This document shows, in pieces, positions 1 to 7,710 of a DNA stretch of 63,456 nt (positions within the stretch are counted from its first letter, which is position 1; every line of letters begins with the position of its first letter). Where the stretch lies: positions 1-63,456 of the forward strand of contig CAYVKX010000002.1 of assembly GCA_964452095.1 (NCBI GenBank). The letters are read 5' to 3'. This stretch comes from DUAL01 sp964452095. GTDB lineage: Bacteria; Bacteroidota; Bacteroidia; Flavobacteriales; BACL11. The position numbers were made by a program, and so were the translations under genes. The notes beneath the pieces are model-generated. The model was not told the DNA's origin, searched no databases, and was given only the letters and a program-made list of their open reading frames with translations.

Positions 1-1
1 G

Positions 2-1267
2 CAAGTAAGAGCAATTTGTGATACTATTAATAATATCAAGTCATCATGGACCTCATGGAATAACTTCTTTACTGATGCGCCTTGCGACTTACCTACTAAT
101 TTACAGGTATTAAATAGTGTTACCTCCTTAACTTCTGTAGCATTAAGATGGTATGGGCCAATGAATACTACACATTATTTTATATTTAAAGAAAGTACTG
201 CAAGTAGTTGGGATACTATTAGTGTGTTGGGTTCTGCAATTACTTATAATACACTATTACCATTTGGACAAACAGCTACATCTAGCACAAGTGGTATTGA
301 GTACACTTTTACCCTTTCTGGACTATCATCATCTACTACTTATAATTGGCAAGTAATGTCAGTTTGTTCGCCATTAAATATGTCGATTGCAATAAATGGT
401 ACTGATTTTACAACTCTTACTTCTTGTGCAATTCCTACCAATTTAACTTCCTCACCTCTTACTAATAATGCAACTATTAGTTGGGATGCAGTTAGTGGTG
501 CTGTAAAATATGATATTAGAAGAATGGATCAAGGAAGTGGTAGTTGGATATATATTTACAACCAATATGTTACAACTAAAACCATGTGGGGATTAACTCC
601 TGGTGCATCTTACGATTGGGAGGTAAGAGCACATTGTGATTATTCTGGAACTAATGTATCTAACTGGAGTGCAACACAAAGCTTTACAACTCAGCTATTT
701 TGTACAATACCAACTAATCCTACTGAGAATAACATTGCTGGAACTACTGTCGATTTATCTTGGGATTCAATTCCAGGAGGATCATGGGGATATAGAATTT
801 TCTATCTGAAATCGGGTGCTGCATGGAATACTAAAGTGATTGATACTACCAATACAACTACTTATAATGCAACAGGGCTTGATCCGAATTCTACATACAG
901 ATGGAGAGTACATGGAATTTGTGATGTTTCAGGATTGAACAATTCAGGATTCACCTCTTTCCAATACTTTACTACTCTTTCAAGTATCAGAATTACTGCT
1001 GGAGATGATAATCTTTCTGATAATTTGAATATTTACCCTAATCCAACAAGAGGCGTATTTAATATTAGTTTTGTTTCTGATGAAGTGGATAATTTTGAAA
1101 TTACGGTTGTAGATGCTTTCGGGAAAGTAATCTCTATAGAAGAGAATCAAGCATTTGTTGGGGAGTATACTAAGCAACTTGATTTATCGGAATATCCGAG
1201 AGGAATTTATATGGTACAAATAAGAACTGAGGACTCATTTGTAAGTAAAAGAGTGGTGCTTCAGTAA
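2..1267 (+). CDS. T9SS-exported fibronectin type III repeat protein, 3' part only
   Basis: The reading frame is open from base 2, so the real start lies outside the window; the first in-frame ATG (161) falls inside a repeat and is not a start. The visible part holds about three fibronectin-III-like repeats of 90-110 residues, each beginning with a Cys-x-(I/L)-PTN motif and ending in a strand such as YNWQV, YDWEV or YRWRV followed by a Cys. The last ~80 residues are a T9SS type A sorting domain with the signature NIYPNPTRGVFNISF, GIYMVQI and the terminal tail SFVSKRVVLQ. It is therefore a secreted or cell-surface protein delivered by the T9SS; adhesion is a guess from FN3 content. A strong terminator follows. 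Its last 17 coding bases before the tail end recur exactly downstream of the next gene. Confidence 0.9.
   Translation, partial: QVRAICDTINNIKSSWTSWNNFFTDAPCDLPTNLQVLNSVTSLTSVALRWYGPMNTTHYFIFKESTASSWDTISVLGSAITYNTLLPFGQTATSSTSGIEYTFTLSGLSSSTTYNWQVMSVCSPLNMSIAINGTDFTTLTSCAIPTNLTSSPLTNNATISWDAVSGAVKYDIRRMDQGSGSWIYIYNQYVTTKTMWGLTPGASYDWEVRAHCDYSGTNVSNWSATQSFTTQLFCTIPTNPTENNIAGTTVDLSWDSIPGGSWGYRIFYLKSGAAWNTKVIDTTNTTTYNATGLDPNSTYRWRVHGICDVSGLNNSGFTSFQYFTTLSSIRITAGDDNLSDNLNIYPNPTRGVFNISFVSDEVDNFEITVVDAFGKVISIEENQAFVGEYTKQLDLSEYPRGIYMVQIRTEDSFVSKRVVLQ
1238..1254 (+). repeat. 17-base direct repeat, left copy
   Basis: The sequence tttgtaagtaaaagagt occurs here inside the T9SS tail codons and again exactly at 2352-2368. 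The two copies bracket the terminator and the methyltransferase gene. Confidence 0.85.
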
Positions 1268-1295
1268 AGTATTAAGTTTATAAGATATATTATTA

Positions 1296-1329
1296 AAAAA
1301 AGATGGAGGAATTTTCCTCCTTCTTTTTT
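1296..1329 (+). terminator. Rho-independent terminator after the FN3/T9SS gene
   Basis: A 16-bp stem with one mismatch (1296-1311 against 1314-1329, two-base loop as drawn, so the innermost pairs are probably open) has a GC core GGAGGAA/TTCCTCC and ends in a T6 run. It sits 28 bases after the stop codon and separates this gene from the methyltransferase. Confidence 0.8.
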
Positions 1330-1371
1330 GGTAATTCAATTTTACTTAAAGTTTAGTAGATAAAAAAATCA

Positions 1372-2340
1372 ATGGATTTTAATAAAGAAAAGTGTTTAGT
1401 TTGCTCTAATAAGTTTGAAAAAATAGTAGAAAGAAAGGATAACTATCATTACTATCAATGCAAAGGTTGCTCTTTAATTACTACTTTTCCTCAGCCAGAG
1501 GATGCAATAATTACCGAATACTATGATGGTTTTTTATTTAAAAAACCTGATGATAATGAAATATCATCTAGAAAAAAATTGATTGATAAGGATGTTGCAA
1601 TGATAATAAAAGACATAAAAACAATAAGAAATGAGGATAATTTATCTTTATTGGATTTTGGTGGTGGCACAGGGTTTTATTCCAATTCTTTTCAGCAATA
1701 CGGTTATGATGTTACTCTTTTAGATTTAGATAAACAAGCTTGTGATTATGTGCGAGAAAAATTTCCTGCTATTGATGTTATATGCGCTAATCCTATGCAA
1801 AATCCTATTAATAAAAAATTCGATATTATATTTTGTAATCAGGTAATAGAACATTATAAAATCCCAGACCAACTTCTAGCTACACTTTATACAATGTTAA
1901 ATGATAATGGACTGTTAATTGTTACTACCCCCAATCAGCAATGTAGAGAGTTTTGGTTTCGCCCAACTTGGGTGTGGGATTATATTAAACTTACTTCAGA
2001 TAAATTTTTTGTAAGGATTAAAAATGTTTTTAAATTAGTTGCAAATTCCTGGTTATGTTGCGATCCGCCAAGGCATATATATTCGTTCAACAAAAAAAAT
2101 ATAAGCCAACTACACAATAGAAATAAATTAGAAATAATAGCTATTTTTACAGAGTATGTTACTACCCAACATTTTTCCCTAAAACAACACAGAGATTTTT
2201 CAATGAAAAGAATTCAAAGCGTTCTGAAAATTTTGTTTAATATTTATGCAAATGTTGGTATTATGCTTTTAAAATGGATGGATAGAAAAAATAATTGGGG
2301 AAATAATTTGGTTATTTTTTCTAGAAAAAAAGACAGTTAA
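1372..2340 (+). CDS. Class I SAM-dependent methyltransferase with N-terminal Cys4 motif
   Basis: 322 aa. The N-terminus carries two CxxC pairs (CLVC near residue 8 and CKGC near residue 30), a likely zinc-binding knuckle seen in many methyltransferases of sugar and natural-product clusters. The Rossmann methyltransferase core follows: motif I LLDFGGGTGFYSN near residue 92, an acidic residue at the end of strand 2 (LLDLDKQA) and a FDIIFCNQVIEHY segment typical of the Methyltransf_23/11 families. The substrate cannot be read from the sequence. The gene lies alone between a T9SS cargo gene and the rimP operon, and is flanked by a duplicated T9SS tail sequence, which suggests insertion or recombination at this spot. 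No TAnnTTTG element was found right before the start. Confidence 0.85.
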   Translation: MDFNKEKCLVCSNKFEKIVERKDNYHYYQCKGCSLITTFPQPEDAIITEYYDGFLFKKPDDNEISSRKKLIDKDVAMIIKDIKTIRNEDNLSLLDFGGGTGFYSNSFQQYGYDVTLLDLDKQACDYVREKFPAIDVICANPMQNPINKKFDIIFCNQVIEHYKIPDQLLATLYTMLNDNGLLIVTTPNQQCREFWFRPTWVWDYIKLTSDKFFVRIKNVFKLVANSWLCCDPPRHIYSFNKKNISQLHNRNKLEIIAIFTEYVTTQHFSLKQHRDFSMKRIQSVLKILFNIYANVGIMLLKWMDRKNNWGNNLVIFSRKKDS

Positions 2341-2345
2341 AAAAA

Positions 2346-2381
2346 TCATCTTTTGTAAGTAAAAGAGTAGTATTACAATAA
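2346..2381 (+). pseudogene. Relic of a T9SS C-terminal tail
   Basis: Read in frame from 2346, this non-coding stretch gives SSFVSKRVVLQ and a TAA stop. It is nearly identical to the last residues of the FN3/T9SS protein that ends at 1267. Seventeen bases are exactly repeated (1238-1254 and 2352-2368). It begins six bases after the methyltransferase stop and in another frame, so it is a fossil end of a T9SS cargo gene or the product of a tail duplication. Confidence 0.8.
2352..2368 (+). repeat. 17-base direct repeat, right copy
   Basis: Exact second copy of tttgtaagtaaaagagt (left copy 1238-1254), within the relic T9SS tail. Confidence 0.85.
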
Positions 2382-2407
2382 AGTTTGTGAGTTAAAGAAA
2401 AAGGTTA

Positions 2408-2415
2408 TATATTTG
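2408..2415 (+). promoter_or_regulatory. Promoter -7 element of the rimP-nusA-infB operon
   Basis: TATATTTG matches the Bacteroidota sigma-A -7 consensus TAnnTTTG. It lies 59 bases before the rimP ATG, so the transcript would carry the hairpin at 2443-2462 in its leader. Confidence 0.6.
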
Positions 2416-2442
2416 CCGACAGAAAAATAGAAGAAAATGAGG

Positions 2443-2466
2443 GATGGGGCGTAAGCCCCATCTTTT
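2443..2466 (+). promoter_or_regulatory. Attenuator-like hairpin in the rimP leader
   Basis: A perfect 8-bp stem (GATGGGGC 2443-2450 / GCCCCATC 2455-2462) with a GTAA loop (GNRA type) is followed directly by TTTT, only 8 bases before the rimP ATG. It has the form of a factor-independent terminator but sits downstream of the likely promoter. It may end transcripts from upstream or attenuate the operon, which encodes the transcription factor NusA. Confidence 0.65.
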
Positions 2467-2474
2467 GTACAATA

Positions 2475-2924
2475 ATGATTTCAGAAGAAAGAGTAAAAGA
2501 ATTAGCCAGAGAAAAGGTTCTGGAAATGAAAGGGTTTTTAGTATCGGTAACCGTAGGTACTCAAAATGTGATAAGAGTATTTGTGGATAAACAAGATGGA
2601 ATTTCAATTACTGAATGTTTGCAAATCAGCAAATATATCGATCAGGAGTTGGATAGAGAAATAGAGGATTTTGATTTATCGGTTTCATCACCAGGGCTTA
2701 GTAAATCTTTTGTAGTAAAAGAGCAATACCAAAAAAACATTGGGAAAGAGGTGGCTATAAAACTACAAGACGGCAAGAAAATAAAAGGAAAATTACTGAC
2801 TTTTGGAGAGGAAATAACAATAGAAACAAGTAAAAAACTAAAAGGTAAAAAACAAATAATAACCAAGGTGCAAACAATCTCATTAGAACAAATAAAAGAA
2901 ACAAAACTAATTATAAAATTTTAA
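2475..2924 (+). CDS. rimP: Ribosome maturation factor RimP
   Basis: 149 aa, close to the family's usual ~150. RimP assists 30S subunit assembly. The N-terminal domain has the typical VRVFVDK-like strand (IRVFVDKQDGISITECLQ) and the DLSVSSPGLSK segment near residue 70, the best conserved part of the family (consensus EVSSPGLdRPL). The C-terminal SH3-like barrel carries KKIKGKLL. It is the first gene of the classic rimP-nusA-infB operon; only three bases separate it from nusA. The start ATG at 2475 gives the expected N-terminus. Confidence 0.95.
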   Translation: MISEERVKELAREKVLEMKGFLVSVTVGTQNVIRVFVDKQDGISITECLQISKYIDQELDREIEDFDLSVSSPGLSKSFVVKEQYQKNIGKEVAIKLQDGKKIKGKLLTFGEEITIETSKKLKGKKQIITKVQTISLEQIKETKLIIKF

Positions 2925-2927
2925 AAA

Positions 2928-4178
2928 ATGAATATAGATAATTTGATAGAATCGTTTTCCGAATTTAAGGAAGTAAAAAACATTAACCGAGAAACAATGA
3001 TGAACATTTTAGAAGATGTTTTTAAAAGTGTATTGGCAAAAAAATATGAGGAAGCCGATAATTTTGATGTAATTATAAATGTAGATAAAGGAGATTTGGA
3101 AATATGGCAAAATAGAGAGGTGGTAAAGGATGGTAAAGTAGAAGACCCAATCTCACAAATTTCTCTCTCGGAGGCATTAAAAATTGAAGACGATTATGAA
3201 GTAGGAGAAGAAGTGCCTCAGCAAATAGATTTTTCAAAAGAATTTGGCAGACGCCATATCCTTTCTATTCGCCAAAATTTGCAAGCAAGAGTACAGGATT
3301 TGCACAGAGATGAAATCTTAAAAAAATATGATGAAAGAGTTGGGGAAATTGTAACAGGAGAAGTGTATCAAGTATGGAGAAATGAAATCCTTTTACAAGA
3401 TGATGAAGGAAATGATTTAATCCTGCCAAAAGCAAACCAAATTCCAAGAGATTTTTTCAGAAAAGGAGAAACTGTAAAAGCGGTAGTTGTTTCAGCAGAA
3501 CTAAAAAACAACAAAGCACTAATCACTCTTTCAAGAATTGCCCCAGAATTTATTGAGAGACTTTTTGAAACGGAAGTCCCAGAAGTTTTTGATGGGCTTA
3601 TCACCATTAAAAAAGTAGTAAGAATGCCTGGAGAAAGAGCCAAAGTAGCGGTAGAATCTTATGATGATAGAATTGATCCGGTTGGTGCTTGTGTTGGTAT
3701 GAAGGGTTCCAGAATTCACGGTATTGTGCGTGAGCTCAGAAACGAAAATATTGATGTTATCAATTTTACTGAAAACACCCAATTACTTATTAGTCGTTCG
3801 CTTAGTCCGGCAAAAGTAAGCTCTATAAAATTAGATGAAGAAAACAGCACTGCTGATGTGTATATGCAGCCCGACCAAGTGTCTTTGGCTATTGGCAAAG
3901 GTGGTTTTAATATCAAATTAGCTGGCTTGCTTACGGGTTTTGAAATTGATGTGTACAGAGATGTAGATGATATGATTGATGATGTGGCTATTGAAGAATT
4001 TTCTGATGAGATTGAAGGATGGATAATTGAAGAATTAAAAGCTATAGGTTGCGATTCGGCAAGAAGCGTATTAGAATTAGATGCAGAAGATTTAGTAAAA
4101 AGAACTGATTTGGAAATTGAAACTGTGGAAAATGTATTGTCGGTACTAAAAAGTGAATTTGAAACAGAAGAAGAATAA
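2928..4178 (+). CDS. nusA: Transcription termination/antitermination factor NusA
   Basis: 416 aa. NusA binds RNA polymerase and modulates pausing, termination and antitermination. The order is an N-terminal RNAP-binding domain (residues 1-130), an S1 domain (GEIVTGEVYQVWRNEILL, near 142), then two KH domains. The KH segment DPVGACVGMKGSRI is canonical, and KH2 carries the GxGG loop of SLAIGKGGFNIKLA. The acidic C-terminal extension contains a helix-hairpin-helix-like repeat (CDSARSVLELDAEDLVKRT). Length is normal for Bacteroidota. It lies between rimP and infB with tight spacing, so it is cotranscribed with them, and it could feed back on the leader hairpin. Confidence 0.97.
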   Translation: MNIDNLIESFSEFKEVKNINRETMMNILEDVFKSVLAKKYEEADNFDVIINVDKGDLEIWQNREVVKDGKVEDPISQISLSEALKIEDDYEVGEEVPQQIDFSKEFGRRHILSIRQNLQARVQDLHRDEILKKYDERVGEIVTGEVYQVWRNEILLQDDEGNDLILPKANQIPRDFFRKGETVKAVVVSAELKNNKALITLSRIAPEFIERLFETEVPEVFDGLITIKKVVRMPGERAKVAVESYDDRIDPVGACVGMKGSRIHGIVRELRNENIDVINFTENTQLLISRSLSPAKVSSIKLDEENSTADVYMQPDQVSLAIGKGGFNIKLAGLLTGFEIDVYRDVDDMIDDVAIEEFSDEIEGWIIEELKAIGCDSARSVLELDAEDLVKRTDLEIETVENVLSVLKSEFETEEE

Positions 4179-4191
4179 TTAAAATAAAAAT

Positions 4192-6702
4192 ATGTCAGAG
4201 AAAAAAATACGGCTTAATAAGCTTACCAAAGAGTTAAATGTTGGGATTGATAGAATCCTTTCGTTTTTGGAAAGCAAAGGGCATGATGGATTGAAACCTT
4301 CCTCAAAAATTCAGGATGATGTTTATCAGTTGCTCCTTACTGAGTTTCAGATGTCAAAGCAAACAAAAATGGCAGCCAAAATTGTTGCTACTAATAAAAT
4401 ATTAGAGGAAGAAGCAAAAGAAGAAAAAGCTGCTGAGCCAGAAAAAATAAAGACAAATACTCCAAAATTAGAGATTAAATCTCTTGGAACAATTGATCTT
4501 TCTGACAAAAAGAAAAAAGAGGAAAAGGTAGAAGAAAAACTAGAAAAAAAGCAGGAAAAAGAAACTCCAAAGAAAGAGGAAGTAATAAAAGCAAAAAAGA
4601 TAAAATTAAATGCTCCAACTCTTACAGGTGAAAAAATTGATTTAGAGAAAGTGCAGCCCAAGAAGAAGAAAAAGCCAGTTGCTACATCTTCAGGAGGTGG
4701 AATTGCGGCTAAGAAAAAAAGAAAACGACTTACTAAAAAAGTAGATAAAAACAGATTTAAAGGAGCTAAAGGAAAGAAAAAGCCAAATATAGTAGAGGTA
4801 GATGAAGTTGAAGCTCAAAAAAAAGTAAGAGAAACTTTAGCAAAACTTCAGGGTGGAGGAAAGAAAACTTCTGTAAAAAACAGAAGAGAAAAAAGAATTG
4901 CTCATAAGGAAATTGCTGACAAAGAATCAGCAGCTATTACTGCTTCCGATAAGTCCGTAAAGATTGCGGAATTTGCTACTGCTCAAGAACTTGCTACAAT
5001 GATGGATGTCCCTGTAAATGAAATTATTTCTGCATTGATGGTGCTAGGTTTTATGGTTACTATGAACCAAAGATTGGAGGCAGATACCATTCAAATTATT
5101 GTAGAAGAATTTGGTTTTACGGTTGAATTTGTAGGAGTAGATGTGCAAGAAGCGATTGAGGAAGTGGAGGATAAGGAAGAAGATTTGGAAAACCGACCGC
5201 CAATTGTTACTATTATGGGGCATGTGGATCATGGTAAAACTTCCCTTTTGGATTACATTAGAGAAACCAATGTGATTGCTGGAGAATCAGGTGGGATTAC
5301 CCAGCATATTGGGGCTTATGAAGTTACACTTGAAGATGGAAAACAAATTGCATTTTTAGATACTCCTGGTCATGAGGCGTTTACTGCTATGAGGGCAAGG
5401 GGAGCAAAAGTTACCGATATTGTAGTAATTGTAATTGCTGCTGATGATAAAATTATGCCGCAAACCAAAGAGGCAATTTCTCATGCGCAAGCAGCTGGCG
5501 TTCCTATTGTTTTTGCTATTAATAAAATTGATAGAGATGTAGCAGATTCAGAAAAAATAAAAGGTCAATTGGCAGAACAAAACCTTTTGGTAGAAGATTG
5601 GGGAGGTAAAATTCAAAGTCAAGATGTATCAGCAAAAACAGGAATTGGTATTCCAGAACTATTGGAAAAAGTATTATTGGAAGCTGAAATGTTGGACTTA
5701 AAAGCAAATCCAAATAGAGATGCAAAAGGAACGGTAATTGAAGCATCATTAGATAAAGGAAAAGGATATTTAACAACTATTTTGGTGCAAAATGGAACAC
5801 TAAAAATTGGTGATTATGTAATTTCTGGGAGCTATAGCGGAAAAGTAAAAGCCCTATTGGATGAAAGAGGACATAATGTGGAGTTGGCAGGACCAGCTAC
5901 TCCAGCAGTTTTATTAGGATTAAATGGTGCGCCTCAAGCGGGAGATTCTTTTAATGTGATGCAAGATGAACAAGAAGCGAAAAAAATTGCAACTAAAAGA
6001 ATGCAGCTTAAAAGAGAGCAAGGAGTTAGAACACAGAAACACATTACTTTAGATGAGATTGGAAGACGAATTGCTCTTGGTGATTTCAAGGAAATAAATG
6101 TAATTGTAAAAGGAGATGTAGATGGCTCTATTGAAGCGCTTTCAGAATCTTTAGAAAAACTTTCTACTGAGGAAATAAGCGTGAATATTATTCACAAATC
6201 GGTGGGGCAAATATCCGAATCGGATGTAATGTTGGCATCAGCATCTGAGGCAGTAATTATTGGTTTCCAAGTTCGCCCATCAATTCAAGCAAGAAAATTA
6301 GCTGAAACAGAACAAATTGATATCCGACTTTATTCGGTGATTTATAAAGCAATTGAAGAACTGAAATTAGCAATGGAAGGCATGCTTTCTCCTGATATTC
6401 AGGAAGAAATTGTTTGTAGTATAGAAATTCGCGACATTTTCAAAATATCAAAAGTAGGAACTATTGCAGGATGCATGGTTCTTGATGGAAAAATAAATAG
6501 AAACTCAAAAGTAAGAGTTATCCGAGATGGAGTAGTGGTTTATACTGGCGAACTTTCTTCTTTAAAACGATTCAAAGAAGATGCTAAAGAAGTAGCTAAG
6601 GGATTTGAATGTGGGCTATCAATCGATAAATATAATGATATAAAAGTGGGCGATATTATTGAAGGGTTTGAGGAAAAAGAAATCCAAAGAAAACTTGCTT
6701 AA
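4192..6702 (+). CDS. infB: Translation initiation factor IF-2
   Basis: 836 aa. IF-2 is the GTPase that brings initiator tRNA to the 30S subunit. It has an N-terminal IF2N helix bundle (RLNKLTKELNVGIDRILSFL), a long Lys/Glu-rich linker (residues 60-240), a second IF2N-like segment (EFATAQELATMMDVPVNEI), then the G domain: G1 GHVDHGKTS, G3 DTPGHEAF, G4 NKID, followed by domains II-IV with the usual C-terminal GDIIEGFEE. All catalytic motifs are intact. It is the third gene of the rimP operon. Its stop codon overlaps the stop of the convergent SPOR gene, leaving no space for a separate terminator. Confidence 0.98.
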   Translation: MSEKKIRLNKLTKELNVGIDRILSFLESKGHDGLKPSSKIQDDVYQLLLTEFQMSKQTKMAAKIVATNKILEEEAKEEKAAEPEKIKTNTPKLEIKSLGTIDLSDKKKKEEKVEEKLEKKQEKETPKKEEVIKAKKIKLNAPTLTGEKIDLEKVQPKKKKKPVATSSGGGIAAKKKRKRLTKKVDKNRFKGAKGKKKPNIVEVDEVEAQKKVRETLAKLQGGGKKTSVKNRREKRIAHKEIADKESAAITASDKSVKIAEFATAQELATMMDVPVNEIISALMVLGFMVTMNQRLEADTIQIIVEEFGFTVEFVGVDVQEAIEEVEDKEEDLENRPPIVTIMGHVDHGKTSLLDYIRETNVIAGESGGITQHIGAYEVTLEDGKQIAFLDTPGHEAFTAMRARGAKVTDIVVIVIAADDKIMPQTKEAISHAQAAGVPIVFAINKIDRDVADSEKIKGQLAEQNLLVEDWGGKIQSQDVSAKTGIGIPELLEKVLLEAEMLDLKANPNRDAKGTVIEASLDKGKGYLTTILVQNGTLKIGDYVISGSYSGKVKALLDERGHNVELAGPATPAVLLGLNGAPQAGDSFNVMQDEQEAKKIATKRMQLKREQGVRTQKHITLDEIGRRIALGDFKEINVIVKGDVDGSIEALSESLEKLSTEEISVNIIHKSVGQISESDVMLASASEAVIIGFQVRPSIQARKLAETEQIDIRLYSVIYKAIEELKLAMEGMLSPDIQEEIVCSIEIRDIFKISKVGTIAGCMVLDGKINRNSKVRVIRDGVVVYTGELSSLKRFKEDAKEVAKGFECGLSIDKYNDIKVGDIIEGFEEKEIQRKLA

Positions 6703-7100
6703 TCGGTACTTAATTTAATTTCAGAAGGAACAAGATAAGAATGATACTTTTTCCTGATTTCATTTTTAACTTTTTTGGCTTGTAGCTTGGTGTAAAAATT
6801 TCCAATTACTACTTTAAAATAAGGTTCTATATGATCCAAATAAGCAGGGATTTCAGGGAAATCTTGCATAAATTTTGTTCTTACTTCTTGAGCTTTTTCT
6901 CTATCTGTATCTGAGTAGATTTGCAATCTCCAAGCCATCAAACCTTCCTCTGTTTTATTTAACTTAATGTGTCGATCTAATAATTCCTGTACTTTTTCCT
7001 CTCCTAAAAGGGTAGTTTCATTAAGTTGTAAACTATCCGTATTTTGTCCCATTAAAAAAACAGGAACACAAACAAAAAATAGATAAAGGTGTTTAAACAT
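6699..7100 (-). CDS. Small secreted SPOR-domain protein
   Basis: 133 aa from the ATG at 7100; a longer reading from a TTG at 7109 would start inside the promoter element and is unlikely. Residues 1-18 form a signal peptide ending FLMGQ. The rest contains one SPOR-like repeat: WRLQIYSDTDREKAQEVRTKF, then YFKVVIGNFYTKLQAKKV with the typical VxxGxF core. SPOR domains bind denuded peptidoglycan in the periplasm. It converges on infB with overlapping stop codons. A TAnnTTTG element (TATCTTTG) ends only six bases before the ATG, implying an almost leaderless transcript. Confidence 0.8.
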   Translation of the reverse strand: MFKHLYLFFVCVPVFLMGQNTDSLQLNETTLLGEEKVQELLDRHIKLNKTEEGLMAWRLQIYSDTDREKAQEVRTKFMQDFPEIPAYLDHIEPYFKVVIGNFYTKLQAKKVKNEIRKKYHSYLVPSEIKLSTD

Positions 7101-7106
7101 ATTTGG

Positions 7107-7114
7107 CAAAGATA
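7107..7114 (-). promoter_or_regulatory. Promoter -7 element of the SPOR gene
   Basis: TATCTTTG on the minus strand matches TAnnTTTG and lies six bases before the ATG at 7100, so the transcript start would be at or next to the start codon. Confidence 0.55.
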
Positions 7115-7168
7115 GAAAAGAAAAATAAAGTAACGAGTGAAGTGGGACTAGCCACTAATAAAAAATAG

Positions 7169-7361
7169 TTGTTATGTGATACTTACACTTGGGTGGATGG
7201 AATAACTTATGCTTTACAAACTATAACTGGTTGTGATAGTATTGTAACACTTGATTTGAGTATAATCAACAAATTAATCTGAATAAAATGCTAAAGGAAT
7301 TTATTTCTTAGAAATAGAAACGAATGATGGTGTGATTAACAAGAAACTTATTTTGCAATAA
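7169..7361 (+). pseudogene. Decayed C-terminal end of a T9SS cargo gene
   Basis: From 7175 one frame reads CDTYTWVDGITY, then TGCDSIVTLDLSI, the cysteine-framed repeat (C-DSYTW-DG...GCDSVVTL-L-I) common in large Bacteroidota surface proteins, ending at a TGA at 7280. A second frame, from 7287, reads NAKGIYFLEIETNDGV, then INKKLILQ and TAA at 7359-7361, a clear T9SS type A sorting tail. The middle of the sorting domain is missing and the frames differ, so this is a deletion-scarred remnant with no intact start. Confidence 0.85.
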
Positions 7362-7413
7362 GTTTAGGAGAGCCCACCTCTAACTCCTCCAAGGATGAGA
7401 GTAATTTAAAACC

Positions 7414-7437
7414 CCCAACAGCAATGTTGGGAGCTTT
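7414..7437 (+). terminator. Terminator-like hairpin behind the T9SS relic
   Basis: A perfect 7-bp stem CCCAACA/TGTTGGG (7414-7420 / 7425-7431) with a GCAA loop is followed by AGCTTTT. It probably terminated the gene whose remains precede it. Confidence 0.6.
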
Positions 7438-7676
7438 TATTTATACCTCTCAGTCATAAATGACAGCTCCCCTAAAACAGTGGAGAAGTTATTTGTAAGA
7501 TTGCTTCAAAATAAATTTTTCGCAAAGACAAAACACTATGGTCTGTGTACTATATTCTGACTACTATTTTCTACTTAGCATATCATCAAATTAACTCATT
7601 ACCCCTTCTCTATTTAGAATAAATATAAATTATACTAAATTATGATATTGCTCATATTTAGGTATTATTAAAATTC

Positions 7677-7684
7677 TAAATTTG
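7677..7684 (+). promoter_or_regulatory. Promoter -7 element of the act operon
   Basis: TAAATTTG matches TAnnTTTG, 26 bases before the actA ATG. Confidence 0.6.
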
Positions 7685-7710
7685 CAGCCGAAAAATTGAA
7701 TACATAAGAA

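Larger units (their letters stand above)
7115..7676. other. Gene-free gap between the SPOR gene and actA
   Basis: About 600 bases with no intact gene. It holds the remains of a T9SS cargo gene (7169-7361), a terminator-like hairpin (7414-7437), an imperfect palindrome (7467-7485: CTCCCCT, five-base loop, AGTGGAG) and A/T-rich sequence leading to the actA promoter. A short inverted repeat AGTGG/CCACT lies at 7141-7156. I see no RNA gene here. Confidence 0.7.

Noticed and set aside
161..1267. Start of the FN3 gene at the ATG at 161
   Set aside because: The frame is open to base 2 and the upstream residues continue the FN3 repeat (CDLPTNLQVL), so the gene is cut by the window edge.
4347..4661. 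Phe/Ser-rich minus-strand frame in infB
   Set aside because: Shadow of the Lys/Glu-rich IF-2 linker.
7467..7485. Imperfect palindrome as a REP-like element or small RNA
   Set aside because: One mismatch in a 7-bp stem and no second copy in the window; not enough to call an element.
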